From Acidimicrobiales bacterium (GTDB lineage Bacteria > Actinomycetota > Acidimicrobiia > Acidimicrobiales > Bog-793), in NCBI GenBank assembly GCA_035294085.1, contig DATGLP010000023.1, positions 98,661 to 162,660 on the forward strand: DNA of 64,000 nt, read 5' to 3'. The notes beneath the pieces were generated by a model. It had not been told where the DNA came from. It saw only the letters and a program-made list of their open reading frames with translations, and did not search any database. Below are positions 17,308 to 25,953 of this stretch, in pieces. Every line of letters begins with the position of its first letter. Position 1 is the first letter of the stretch. Position numbers and translations under genes: made by a program.

Positions 17308-18065
17308 CGCTCAACCTCGACGCCGTCGCGCTCGTCGCCTTCCTCCTCGCGCTCGTGCGCGCCACCGCCTTCCTCCTCGCCTGCCCACCCTTCGCCGGGA
17401 GCGCCATCCCGCTCGCGGCGCGCGCCGCGCTCGCGGGCGGCCTCGCCCTCGCGGCCGTCGGGCCGGCCTCGCGCTCCCCGCTGCCGGCCAGCACCGCCGG
17501 CCTCGTCGGCGCCCTCCTCGTCCAGGTGCTCGTCGGCGCGGCGATGGGCTTCGTCGTCCAGCTCTTCGTCGGGGCGCTCCGGTCCGCTGGCGTGCTCGTC
17601 GACCAGTTCTCCGGGCTCAACCTGCCCCCCGCGCTCGACCCGCTCGGCCTCGACCAGACGCCGGTCATCGGCCAGTGCTACGAGTGGCTGGCGACGGTCC
17701 TCGTCTTCTCCAGCGGCGCCGTCCTCCTCCTCGTCCGGGGGTTCCTCACGAGCTTCCAGGTGGTCTCGACACGGCTGCCCGGTGCCGACGTCGCGCGCCT
17801 GCCCGCGGTGCTCGGCGCCGACCTCGTCGGCTTCTTCGCCGCGTCCGCCGAGGTGGCGGCGCCGGTCGTCGCCGTGCTCCTCGCCGCACAGCTCCTCCTC
17901 GGCCTGCTCGCCAAGGCAGCGCCCCAGACGAACGTCTACGCGCTCGGCTTCGGCCTCCAGCTCCTCGTCGGCCTGAGCGTCCTCGCCGTCTCGCTCGCCG
18001 GCGTGCCGGCGGACCTCACGAACCTCCTCGGACGAGGCCTCGCCCAGCTCTTCGGAGGCGGCTGA
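17304..18065 (+). CDS. fliR: Flagellar export-gate protein FliR
   Basis: A 253-residue polytopic protein with about six hydrophobic segments. Family blocks are RATAFLLACPPFAGSAIPL, LVGALLVQVLVGAAMGFVVQL and LLGLLAKAAPQTNVYALGFGLQLLVGL; the last (PQxNvfxxgfplki) is diagnostic. The GTG overlaps the fliQ stop and the end overlaps flhB. Confidence 0.95.
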   Translation: MTLNLDAVALVAFLLALVRATAFLLACPPFAGSAIPLAARAALAGGLALAAVGPASRSPLPASTAGLVGALLVQVLVGAAMGFVVQLFVGALRSAGVLVDQFSGLNLPPALDPLGLDQTPVIGQCYEWLATVLVFSSGAVLLLVRGFLTSFQVVSTRLPGADVARLPAVLGADLVGFFAASAEVAAPVVAVLLAAQLLLGLLAKAAPQTNVYALGFGLQLLVGLSVLAVSLAGVPADLTNLLGRGLAQLFGGG

Positions 18066-19150
18066 TGGCAGCCGGCGAGGTGCGCAGCGAGAGGCCCACG
18101 CCCAAGCGCCGGTCGGAGGCCCGGCGCCAGGGGCGCGTCGCGCGCTCGGCCGAGCTCGCCTCCTGGCTCACGCTGCTCGTCCTCGCCTGGGCGCTGCCGG
18201 CCCTCGGCGGCCGCGCCTGGTCCCTCGCGGCGGGGCTCGCCGCGAGCCTGACCGCGGCGGCCGGAGCTGCGGACCCGGGCCAGGCGCTCGCGCTCCTCGC
18301 CCGAGGCCTGTGGACCTTCCTCGCGGCGAGCCTCCCGATCGTCGCCGCGGTCGCTGCGGCCGGCCTCGCGGCGAACCTGGCGCAGGTCGGCTTCCACCTG
18401 TCGCCGGGGGCGCTCGGCTTCCGCCTCGTGCGCGTCAGCCCGAGCGCGGGGCTGCGGCGGATCGCCTCGAGCGCGGGGCTCTTCGGCCTGGCGCTCGGCG
18501 CGGCCCGCCTCGCGCTGCTCGCCGCCGCCGGCTACGCGACCGTGCGCCGCCTGGTCGCCGAGCTGCTCGCCCCCGGCACCCTCCCACTCGCCACGACCGT
18601 CACGCTCGGGGGGGCCGGCCTGCTCGCACTGGTGCGCGAGGTCGCGGTCGCCGCCCTCGTCCTCGCCTTCGCCGACTACGCCTTCCAGCGGCACCGCCAC
18701 CAGGCGTCGCTCAAGATGACCAGGGAGGAGGTGCGGCGCGAGGCGCGCGAGACGGAGCTCGCCCCCGAGGTGCGACGCGCGCTGCGCCGCCGGCGACGGG
18801 GTCTCACGCGCCTGCAGCTGCTCGCCGCGGCGGCGAACGCCGACGTCGTGGTCGTGAACCCGACCCACTACGCCGCCGCGCTCGCCTACGACCGCACGCG
18901 CGACGTCGCCCCCCGCCTCGTCGCCAAGGGCGCCGACGAGCTCGCGCTCGCCCTCAAGGCCGCGGCCGTCGAGCACGGGGTGGCGGTCGTCGAGGACCGA
19001 GGGCTCGCGCGGGCGCTGCACGACGCGTGCGAGGTGGGCGACCTCGTCCCCCCGCGGCTGTACGAGGCGGTGGCCCGCCTCCTCGCCTTCGTCTACCGGC
19101 TCTCGCCCGCAGCGCGCGCCCTCGTCGAGGTCCACCACCTCGCCGCCTAG
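18065..19150 (+). CDS. flhB: Flagellar export switch protein FlhB
   Basis: A 361-residue gate protein. It has the amphipathic basic N-terminus with KRRSEARRQGRVARS, four membrane helices (~30-205), and a C-terminal cytoplasmic domain with the autocleavage tetrapeptide NPTH at ~265 in VVVVNPTHYAAALAYDR. FlhB self-cleaves there, and FliK makes it switch from hook to filament substrates. The ATG shares a base with the fliR stop. It is the last gene of the flbD operon; the flhA promoter starts 11 bases later. Confidence 0.96.
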   Translation: MAAGEVRSERPTPKRRSEARRQGRVARSAELASWLTLLVLAWALPALGGRAWSLAAGLAASLTAAAGAADPGQALALLARGLWTFLAASLPIVAAVAAAGLAANLAQVGFHLSPGALGFRLVRVSPSAGLRRIASSAGLFGLALGAARLALLAAAGYATVRRLVAELLAPGTLPLATTVTLGGAGLLALVREVAVAALVLAFADYAFQRHRHQASLKMTREEVRREARETELAPEVRRALRRRRRGLTRLQLLAAAANADVVVVNPTHYAAALAYDRTRDVAPRLVAKGADELALALKAAAVEHGVAVVEDRGLARALHDACEVGDLVPPRLYEAVARLLAFVYRLSPAARALVEVHHLAA

Positions 19151-19161
19151 CGCCGCCGGAC

Positions 19162-19189
19162 TCAACACCGCGGGTGCCGCGGCCGTTAG
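19162..19189 (+). promoter_or_regulatory. sigma-28-like promoter of the flhA-flgKL operon
   Basis: TCAACACC, 12 bases, GCCGTTAG. It has the same spacing and -10 as the elements before flgB and flbD. The -10 ends 79 bases before the flhA start. It occupies the gap between flhB and flhA, in which no other signal is obvious. Confidence 0.72.
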
Positions 19190-19268
19190 CACCGTGAGCC
19201 AGGACGGCGGTTGAGGTCACGGAGCGACCTTCGAGCGCGGCGGCGGACGCCGCCGGGAGGCGAGGAGC

Positions 19269-21341
19269 GTGGCCGGGATCGCAGTCGCCCGACGCGGCGC
19301 AGCGCCGTCGAACGCGAGGGTGCTCGCGGTGCCGATCGCCGTCGTCGCCGTCGTCGTGATGCTCGTCATCCCGCTCCCGACGATCCTCCTCGACCTCCTC
19401 ATCACGGCCAACATCACGGCGTCGCTCCTCGTGCTGCTCACCGCGATGCACGTGCGGCGCCCGCTCGAGTTCTCGGTGTTCCCGACGCTGCTGCTCGTGC
19501 TCACCGTCTTCCGCCTCGCCCTCAACGTCTCGGCGACGCGCCTCGTCCTGCTCCACGGCTACGCGGGGGTGGTCATCCAGAGCTTCGGCCACTTCGTCGT
19601 CGGCGGCCAGCTGCTCGTCGGCCTCGTGGTCTTCCTCATCCTCATCGTCATCCAGTTCGTCGTGATCACGAACGGCGCCGGTCGCGTCGCGGAGGTGGCC
19701 GCGCGCTTCACCCTGGACGCCATGCCCGGCAAGCAGATGTCGGTCGACGCCGACCTCGCGTCGGGGCTCATCAACCAGGACCAGGCGCGCGAGCGGCGAC
19801 GGGAGATCGCCGACGAGGCCGACTTCTACGGGGCGATGGACGGCGCCTCGAAGTTCGTGCGCGGCGACGCCGTCGCGGCGATCGTCATCACCGCGGTGAA
19901 CCTGCTCGGTGGCCTCGCCGTCGGCGTGCTCCAGCACCACGACTCGCTGTCGGCGGCCGTGTCGACCTACAGCCTGCTCTCGGTGGGCGACGGCCTCGTC
20001 TCGCAGATCCCCGCCCTCCTGCTGTCGCTGTCGACGGGGATCATCGTCACCCGGGCAGCCGGCGAGGACGACCTCGCGTCGAACGTCGTCGGTCAGCTCG
20101 CGCGCCACCGGCGCGTGGTGCGCACCGCGGCCGTGGTGATCGGCCTGCTCGCCCTCGTCCCCGGCCTGCCGACGCTGCCGTTCGCGCTCGTCGGCGTGGC
20201 GCTCTACCTCCTCGGCGGCCGCCTCCCGGCGGACCCGACCCCCGAGCAGCCCGTCCCGGCCGCGGCCCCCGCCCCGGCGTCCGACGACTCGCCGGGCCAG
20301 CTCGCCCGGCGCTCCAAGGTGCTGCCCCTCGAGCTCGAGCTCGGCGTGGAGCTCGTCGCCCTCGCCGATCGCGCCCGTGGCGGCGATCTGCTCGACCGGG
20401 TCCAGGCGCTGCGCCGCAACATGGTGGAGGAGATCGGCATCGTCATCCCGCCGGTGCACGCGCGGGACAACGACCGACTGGCGCCGAGCGAGTACGCCAT
20501 CAAGGTCCACGGCGTCGTCGTCGGCACGGGGACGCTGCCACGGGGCAAGCTCCTCGCGCTCGGCGCGGGCCTCGGCCTCGTCCCCGGGGAGGAGACGCGC
20601 GACCCGGCCTTCGGCGGCCCGGCGAAGTGGATCGGCCCGGAGGTGCGCCACCGCGCCCTCGCCGCGGGGGCGACGGTCGTCGAGCGCTCGGCGGTCGTCA
20701 CGACCCACCTCGCCGAGGTCGTGCGCCGCCACGCCGGGAGCCTGGTGTCGCGCCAGGACGTGCGGGTGCTCCTCGACGCCGTGAAGGCGGACCACCCCGC
20801 GGTCCTCGAGGAGCTCACCGCGGCCGGCCTCACCCTCGGCTCGGTCCAGGGCGTCCTGCGCGGGCTGCTCGACGAGGGCGTGCCGGTGCGGGACCTCGTG
20901 CGCATCCTCGAGGCGATCACCGACCAGGCCGCGAGCGCGCGAGACCCCGACAGCCTGCTCGAGGCGGCGCGCCTCGCGCTCGGGCCCACGATCGCGGCGT
21001 CGCTCGCCCGCCGAGGGGTGGTCTCGGCCATCACCCTCGAGCCCGTCCTCGAGCAGTCCCTCGTCGCCGCGCTGCAGGTCGGCGAGCGCGGGCGGGTCAT
21101 CGCTCGCCCGGCCGAGGAGCTCGACGCCCTCGTCGCCGACATCGAGCGCCACGTCGGCGCCGCCGAGGGGCGTGGGAAGGAGCCGGTCCTCGTGTGCTCG
21201 AGCCGGCTGCGCCCGGCGCTGCGCCGGCTGCTGGCGGCGCGCCTGCCGCACCTGCCGGTGCTCGGGGCGTCGGAGATCGCGTCGCAGGTGTCCGTCGAGA
21301 CGATCGGGGTGGTGAGCCGTGCCGAACCTGCTGCGGTTTGA
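19269..21341 (+). CDS. flhA: Flagellar export-gate protein FlhA
   Basis: A 690-residue ring-forming export gate protein. The N-terminal ~330 residues carry about eight membrane helices and the FHIPEP-family signature (RLALNVSATRLVLL, GAGRVAEVAARFTLDAMPGKQMSVDADL). The C-terminal cytoplasmic domain is ELELGVELVALADRARGGDLLDRVQALRR through ILEAITDQAASARDPDSL. The GTG follows GGAGGCGAGGA. The 3' end overlaps the FlhF-like gene by 23 bases. Confidence 0.96.
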   Translation: MAGIAVARRGAAPSNARVLAVPIAVVAVVVMLVIPLPTILLDLLITANITASLLVLLTAMHVRRPLEFSVFPTLLLVLTVFRLALNVSATRLVLLHGYAGVVIQSFGHFVVGGQLLVGLVVFLILIVIQFVVITNGAGRVAEVAARFTLDAMPGKQMSVDADLASGLINQDQARERRREIADEADFYGAMDGASKFVRGDAVAAIVITAVNLLGGLAVGVLQHHDSLSAAVSTYSLLSVGDGLVSQIPALLLSLSTGIIVTRAAGEDDLASNVVGQLARHRRVVRTAAVVIGLLALVPGLPTLPFALVGVALYLLGGRLPADPTPEQPVPAAAPAPASDDSPGQLARRSKVLPLELELGVELVALADRARGGDLLDRVQALRRNMVEEIGIVIPPVHARDNDRLAPSEYAIKVHGVVVGTGTLPRGKLLALGAGLGLVPGEETRDPAFGGPAKWIGPEVRHRALAAGATVVERSAVVTTHLAEVVRRHAGSLVSRQDVRVLLDAVKADHPAVLEELTAAGLTLGSVQGVLRGLLDEGVPVRDLVRILEAITDQAASARDPDSLLEAARLALGPTIAASLARRGVVSAITLEPVLEQSLVAALQVGERGRVIARPAEELDALVADIERHVGAAEGRGKEPVLVCSSRLRPALRRLLAARLPHLPVLGASEIASQVSVETIGVVSRAEPAAV

Positions 21342-22287
21342 GGGGCCGACGAAGGAGGCTGCGGCGGCGAAGCTCTTCGCCGCCCTCGGCGAGGGCGCGA
21401 GGATCGTGCGCGCCGGCAGGGAGCGCTCCGGCGGCGTGCTCGGCTTCTTCCAGCGCGAGGTCTTCGTCCTCGAGGCGGAGCCGCCCGCCGAGCGCGCCGG
21501 GACGGTCCTCGCGCCGCTCGCCGCGGCCGTCGAGCGCACCGAGGACACGCTCGCCACGAGCGCCGGCGGCGCCTTCGAGAGCGCCTTCAGCGAGGTCCTC
21601 GAGGAGGCCGAGGAGGCGCTGGCGGCGGCCGCGGCCGCACCGGCCGGCGAGGCGCGCCGGCCGCTCGAGGCGTTCCGCCGCCTCGGACTCGCCGAGGCGC
21701 TCTGCCCGCTCGAGGGCGAGGCCGTCGGCGAGAGCCTCCTCGCGCGCCTCTCCCGCCTCGAGCGTCCGCCGGAGCTGCCGACCCGGCCCGGATCGGTCGT
21801 CGTGGTCGTCGGCGCGCCGGCCGGCGCGCTGCGCCTCGCGCGCCTCGTGCGCGCGCGCCTCGCGCCCGGCGACGCGCCCGTCCTCACCGTCGCCCCCCGA
21901 CCGAGGCGCGGCCCCGCCGACGAGGCGATCGCGGACCCGCTCGACGCGGCGACGGCCGTCGCGGCGCGGCGCATCGCCCGCCAGCCGTGCGTCGTCGCCG
22001 TGGCGGCGAGGACGCCCGACCACGACTTCGTGGCCGACGTCGTCGCCGGGGTCGTGCCCGACGCCTGCTGGGCGGTGCTCCCCGCCTCCTGCGACGAGGC
22101 CACGATCGAGGCGCTGGCGGCTGCGACGGGCGGGATCGACGCCCTGTCCATCTACGGCCTCGACGAGGCGACCCAGCCGGCGCGCCACGTCGGCGGGGCG
22201 CTGCCCCTCGCCTACGTGGAGTTCCACGCCGCCACGCCGCTCCTGCTCGCCGCGTACCTGGCGGAGCTGGCGGGGGTGGACTGGTGA
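21319..22287 (+). CDS. FlhF-like protein without a GTPase P-loop
   Basis: A 322-residue protein in the flhF position after flhA. The N-terminus resembles the FlhF B-domain (RFEGPTKEAAAAKLFAALGEGARIVRAGRERSGG). The C-terminal part keeps the SRP-GTPase fold pattern, ending ...DALSIYGLDEATQPARHVGGALPLAYVEF like the FlhF KLDET...G...P...YvT region. At ~160 the expected Gx4GKT P-loop reads VVVVVGAPAGALRLA, with no lysine or threonine, so GTP binding is unlikely. It may place or count flagella or act as a scaffold. The call rests on position and pattern, not on high identity. Confidence 0.65.
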   Translation: MPNLLRFEGPTKEAAAAKLFAALGEGARIVRAGRERSGGVLGFFQREVFVLEAEPPAERAGTVLAPLAAAVERTEDTLATSAGGAFESAFSEVLEEAEEALAAAAAAPAGEARRPLEAFRRLGLAEALCPLEGEAVGESLLARLSRLERPPELPTRPGSVVVVVGAPAGALRLARLVRARLAPGDAPVLTVAPRPRRGPADEAIADPLDAATAVAARRIARQPCVVAVAARTPDHDFVADVVAGVVPDACWAVLPASCDEATIEALAAATGGIDALSIYGLDEATQPARHVGGALPLAYVEFHAATPLLLAAYLAELAGVDW

Positions 22288-22580
22288 CGCGGCGCCAGCT
22301 CGTGACCTTCGCCGCGGACGTCGCCCGGCTCGGACCGCTCGTCGCCCTCGGCTTCGCCGTGGCGGTCAACGTCGAGAACCTCGCCCACGTCCTCGACGCG
22401 CAGCTCAGCGTGGCGGCGGCCCTCTGGCGCTTCGCGCTGGCGCTCGCCCTCGGACTCGGCGCCGTGCGCCTGCTGACGCGCGTCCTCCTCGCCTACGCCC
22501 GCCAGGCCGCCGGGCGCGAGGAGGACGGCATGGAGGCAGCGCGCGGACCCGCCTCCACTCCGCGGCGCGCCGGCCGTTAG
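22284..22580 (+). CDS. Small membrane protein of the flagellar operon
   Basis: A 98-residue protein I do not recognise. It has two hydrophobic stretches (~14-27, LGPLVALGFAVAVNVENL; ~42-62, LWRFALALALGLGAVRLLTRVLL) and a charged C-terminal tail. Both ends suggest a real gene: the GTG overlaps the stop of the FlhF-like gene and the coding base pattern matches neighbours. It lies between flhF-like and flgN, where no standard flagellar gene is expected. It could be a lineage-specific anchor for the FlhF-like protein (inference). Confidence 0.6.
   Translation: MTRRQLVTFAADVARLGPLVALGFAVAVNVENLAHVLDAQLSVAAALWRFALALALGLGAVRLLTRVLLAYARQAAGREEDGMEAARGPASTPRRAGR
22554..22580 (+). promoter_or_regulatory. 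Possible weak sigma-28-like element before flgN
   Basis: GCCGTTAG at 22573-22580 matches the -10 of the flagellar promoters exactly. The -35 region (TCCACTCC, 11-base spacer) is a poor match. It would place the transcription start only a few bases before the flgN ATG. It may be a secondary promoter or chance. Confidence 0.3.
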
Positions 22581-22592
22581 GAGGGGGTGGAG

Positions 22593-23096
22593 ATGTCGAC
22601 GGTGGACCTCGAGGGCGACCTGCTCGACGCGCTCGCGTCGCTCGTCGGCGCGGCACGCGAGGAGCTCGCGGCGGCCGAGGCGGTCGAGCAGCGAGCCGCG
22701 GCGCTGAACGCGCTCGTGGAGCGGTCGAGCCACCGGTACGTGGGGCGCGCCGCCGAGGAGCTCGCCCGGGCCGTCGACGCGCTGCGGGCCGCGAGCGCGG
22801 CGCGCGTGCCGCTCGCCGAGCGCGCCGCGACGCGCCTCGGCTGCGCCGCCGCAGCCACGCTCGCCGAGCTGGCCGAGGCGAGCCCCTCCCCCTTCGACGC
22901 CGAGCTGGCCGACCTGCGCGCGCGCCTCGACGCGACGGCGCGGCGCGTCGGCGCGCTCGAGGAGGAGAACCGGGCCCTCCTCGGCGAGCGGATCGCGCTC
23001 GTCGAGGCGGTCCTCGCCGGGCGCTGCGGCGAGGTCGCCCCCACCTACGGGCGGCCGCCGGCGTCGCGGCCACGGCTGCTGCGGGGCGTGCTGTGA
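22593..23096 (+). CDS. flgN: FlgN-like flagellar export chaperone
   Basis: A 167-residue, nearly all-helical protein rich in Ala/Glu/Arg, directly before flgK and flgL, the place and type of FlgN, which chaperones those two hook-filament junction proteins. The heptad-like ending ALEEENRALLGERIALVEAVLAG followed by a short polar tail fits. The ATG at 22593 has a strong AGGAGGGGG site 7 bases upstream; a GTG at 22587 is an alternative. Identity in this family is low, so the call is largely from context. Confidence 0.75.
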   Translation: MSTVDLEGDLLDALASLVGAAREELAAAEAVEQRAAALNALVERSSHRYVGRAAEELARAVDALRAASAARVPLAERAATRLGCAAAATLAELAEASPSPFDAELADLRARLDATARRVGALEEENRALLGERIALVEAVLAGRCGEVAPTYGRPPASRPRLLRGVL

Positions 23097-24526
23097 GCTT
23101 CCTCGGCCTCGACATCGCGGCGAGCGGGATCGCGGCGGACCAGGCGGAGCTCGACAACGCTGCGGAGAACCTCGCGAACATCGACACGCCGGGCTACGCG
23201 CGCACCTCGGTCGAGCTCTCCCCGCTCGCGCCGGCGAGCAGCGAGGGGGTGGGCGAGGGCGTCCTCGTCGGCACCGTCGGCCAGCAGACCTCCCCGCTCT
23301 ACGAGGCAGCGAGCCTCGCCGCGCGCGCCCAGCTGGCCGGCGCGAACGAGTCGGCCTCGATCGCCTCGACGCTCCAGTCCGCCTTCCCCGAGCCCGGCGG
23401 CACGGGCCTGCAGGCGCAGCTCAGCCAGACCTGGACCGACCTCGCCAGCCTCGCGACGAACCCCTCGAGCGCCGCCGCGGCGGGCTCGGTCGTCGAGGAC
23501 CTGCACCAGGTGGCGACGACGCTCAACAGCACCTACGCGGCGCTCGCCGGCACCGCGACCCAGCTCGCGAGCGACCTCACGGGAGCGGGCGGGCTGCTCG
23601 CCCAGGTGAACGACCTGCTCAGCCAGGTGGGCCAGCTGAACGTCGCGATCGTCGCCGGCACGAACGGCGGGCTGGACACCAACGCGCTCGTCGACCAGCG
23701 CCGCGAGGCGCTCGGCAAGCTGGCCGACCTCGTCGGCGTCCGCACCGTTGCGAACGCCGACGGCTCGGTGGACGTGCTCGCCGGGGGGATCACCCTCGTC
23801 GCCGGGGCGTCGGTCGCCCAGCTGCAGGCGACGGGGTCGCCGAGCGGCGCCGACCTCGCCGTCGAGACGACCTCGGGCGCGCCGGTGCCGGCGGGCGGGC
23901 AGGTCGGGGCGCTGCTCACCGGCGTCGACGAGACGGTCCCGGGCCTGCTCTCCGGGCTCTCGGGCGTCGCCGACTCCCTCGCCACGGCGCTCAACGCGCT
24001 GCAGTCCGCCGGCGTGTCCGCCGACGGGACGCCGGGGCCGACCTCGCCGGCCGCGTCCGGCTGGAGCGGGCCGACGCTGCCGCCGATCTTCGTCGACGGC
24101 GGCTCGACGACCGCCTACACCACCGGCCCCGCCTCCGCGGCGTCGATCGCCGTGAGCCCGCAGCTGCTCGCGGACCCGAGCCTGCTCGCGACCGCCTCGG
24201 GCAGCGCGACGGCCGGCCAGCCGACGATCGACGCCACCACCGCGCAGCAGATGGCGGCCCTCGGCGCCACGGCGGGCGGCCCCGACGACCGCTACGGCGC
24301 CCTCGTCGGCGCCGTCGGCACGGCAGCGGCGAGCGCCACCAGCGCCGCGCAGGCCGCGCAGTCGCTCGCCGACGCGGCGGCGGCCAACCTCTCGAGCGTC
24401 GAGGGGGTGTCGACGAACGACGAGACCATCGCGCTGCTCGAGGCGCAGCAGGCCTACCAGGCGACGGCGCACGCGATCAACGCGATGAGCACGGCGTTCA
24501 ACGACCTCCTGGCGGTGACGACCTGA
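23093..24526 (+). CDS. flgK: Flagellar hook-associated protein 1, FlgK
   Basis: A 477-residue junction protein between hook and filament. The N-terminal signature is LDNAAENLANIDTPGYAR (~16-33). The family block DLLSQVGQLNVAIV...ALVDQRREALGKLADLVGV is at ~180-215. The C-terminal helix is SVEGVSTNDETIALLEAQQAYQATAHAINAMS. The GTG overlaps the flgN stop and the end overlaps flgL; the far longer frame upstream is an artefact of high GC. Confidence 0.95.
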   Translation: MSFLGLDIAASGIAADQAELDNAAENLANIDTPGYARTSVELSPLAPASSEGVGEGVLVGTVGQQTSPLYEAASLAARAQLAGANESASIASTLQSAFPEPGGTGLQAQLSQTWTDLASLATNPSSAAAAGSVVEDLHQVATTLNSTYAALAGTATQLASDLTGAGGLLAQVNDLLSQVGQLNVAIVAGTNGGLDTNALVDQRREALGKLADLVGVRTVANADGSVDVLAGGITLVAGASVAQLQATGSPSGADLAVETTSGAPVPAGGQVGALLTGVDETVPGLLSGLSGVADSLATALNALQSAGVSADGTPGPTSPAASGWSGPTLPPIFVDGGSTTAYTTGPASAASIAVSPQLLADPSLLATASGSATAGQPTIDATTAQQMAALGATAGGPDDRYGALVGAVGTAAASATSAAQAAQSLADAAAANLSSVEGVSTNDETIALLEAQQAYQATAHAINAMSTAFNDLLAVTT

Positions 24527-25428
24527 TGCGCATCTCGGACCTCACCTTGTCGGCGTCCCTCGGGGGGGAGCTCCAGGCCGACCAGCAGGCGCTCGCCGCG
24601 CTCGACGGCGAGATCTCCTCGGGTCTCGCCATCCAGCAGCCCTCCGACGACCCCGTCGGCGCGGTGCAGGTCCTCGCCGACCGGCGCCAGATCGCCCAGC
24701 TCGCCGCCTACCAGTCGACGGCGCAGGCGGCGAGCTCCTGGCTCGGCCTGGCCGGCCAGACCGTCACCGCCGTGCTCGACAGCCTCCAGACGGCGCGCAC
24801 CGTCGTCCTCCAGGCGCTCTCCAGCGGGTCGCAGACCACCCAGTCCTACCAGGCCTACGCCGAGCAGCTGTCCGGGACGCTCCAGACGCTCGTCGGGCTC
24901 GCCAACACCACCTACGGCGAGACGCCGATCTTCGCCGGCACGGCGGGCGTCGCCGCCGCCTACAGCCCCACCGGCGCCTACAACGGGAACTCGACGCCCT
25001 TCACCATGCAGGTCGGACCGGGGACCACCGTCGCGGTGTCGGTGCCCGGGACGTCGCTCTTCGGCGGCGGCCCGACCGGCGTCCAGGACCTGTTCACCAC
25101 GCTCGGGAACCTCGTCGCCGACCTCTCGAAGGGTCCGGGGCCGGCGGCGGAGGCGGGGCTCACGAACGACCTCGCCGCGCTCGACGCGAACATCTCCCTC
25201 GCCGAGCAGGCCTCGACGACGATCGGCGAGTCGTCGCGCATGGTCTCGAGCGCCGAGAGCGCCAACACGGCCGCCTCGACCCAGCTCCAGGGCGCGCTCG
25301 GCACCCTCGAGGACGCCAACCTCGGGGTGCTCGGGCCGCAGTTCCAGGCCGACCTGACCGCCTACCAGGCCGCGCTGGCGGCGGCCTCCCAGACGCTGCC
25401 CGAGACGCTGGCCGCGTTCCTCAAGTGA
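24526..25428 (+). CDS. flgL: Flagellar hook-associated protein 3, FlgL
   Basis: A 300-residue flagellin-like junction protein. It begins with RISDLTLSASLGGELQADQQALAALDGEISSG, followed by QQPSDDPVGAVQVLADR (flagellin family NxxSDDPaga motif), and ends LGVLGPQFQADLTAYQAALAAASQTLPETLAAFL. No filament flagellin gene follows it in this window. The ATG shares a base with the flgK stop. Confidence 0.95.
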   Translation: MRISDLTLSASLGGELQADQQALAALDGEISSGLAIQQPSDDPVGAVQVLADRRQIAQLAAYQSTAQAASSWLGLAGQTVTAVLDSLQTARTVVLQALSSGSQTTQSYQAYAEQLSGTLQTLVGLANTTYGETPIFAGTAGVAAAYSPTGAYNGNSTPFTMQVGPGTTVAVSVPGTSLFGGGPTGVQDLFTTLGNLVADLSKGPGPAAEAGLTNDLAALDANISLAEQASTTIGESSRMVSSAESANTAASTQLQGALGTLEDANLGVLGPQFQADLTAYQAALAAASQTLPETLAAFLK

Positions 25429-25465
25429 CGAGCGAGGCAGCCCCCGGGCGTGCACCCGGCGCCCC

Positions 25466-25471
25466 TACCAT
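25466..25471 (+). promoter_or_regulatory. -10 box of a probable leaderless fliW transcript
   Basis: TACCAT, 7 bases, then the GTG at 25479. Box type and spacing match several other genes in this window. It would let fliW-csrA be transcribed apart from flgKL. Confidence 0.4.
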
Positions 25472-25478
25472 GGCGGGC

Positions 25479-25931
25479 GTGACCGAGCTGCGCACCCTCG
25501 AGGCGATGGAGCTCACCTTCCCCGCCGGCATGCCCGGCATCCCCGGCGCCCGGCGCTTCGCCCTGCGCCCGCTCGGCGGCGGCGGCCTGAACGTCTTCGG
25601 CTGCCTCACGAGCCTCGAGCCGATCCGCCTCGCCGGCGGCGAGCAGGTGGTCTCCTTCCTCGTCGCCGCGCCGGGGCTGCTGTGGCCCGACTACCGCGTC
25701 GAGGTGGACGACGGCACCCAGGCGCTGCTCGAGATCGCCGCGCCCGACGAGGCCGCTGCCCTCGTGCTCGTCGACCTGCACGAGGACGTCGGCTCCTCGA
25801 CGGCGAACCTGTTCGCCCCGATCATCGTCAACCGCCGCCTCGCACTGGCCGCGCAGCTCGTGCCCGCTCGCACCGAGGAGGAGGTCGGCTGGCCGATCGA
25901 GGCGCCGATCACCGTGCTCGCCGGACGGTGA
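25479..25931 (+). CDS. fliW: Flagellar assembly factor FliW
   Basis: A 150-residue protein from the GTG at 25479. In-frame alternatives are ATG 25470 and a GTG at 25425 overlapping flgL. It has the FliW pattern: ELTFPAGMPGIPGARRFAL, then FLVAAPGLLWPDYRVEVDD...LVDLHEDVGSSTANLFAPIIVNRRLALAAQLV. FliW binds flagellin and also binds CsrA, freeing or blocking translation of flagellin mRNA. The csrA gene follows after 22 bases, as in Bacillus. Confidence 0.92.
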   Translation: MTELRTLEAMELTFPAGMPGIPGARRFALRPLGGGGLNVFGCLTSLEPIRLAGGEQVVSFLVAAPGLLWPDYRVEVDDGTQALLEIAAPDEAAALVLVDLHEDVGSSTANLFAPIIVNRRLALAAQLVPARTEEEVGWPIEAPITVLAGR

Positions 25932-25953
25932 GCGCCGTGGGCGAGGGCGCGCC

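Noticed and set aside
18954..22151. Very long minus-strand open frame (over 1000 codons) opposite flhB-flhA-flhF-like
   Set aside because: Low-complexity Arg/Gly/Asp/His composition typical of antisense frames in extreme-GC DNA; the plus strand carries recognisable overlapping genes.
19211..24526. 1771-codon plus-strand frame spanning flhA to flgK
   Set aside because: Only its last 477 codons are a real protein (FlgK); the rest is shadow coding over flhA, the FlhF-like gene and flgN.
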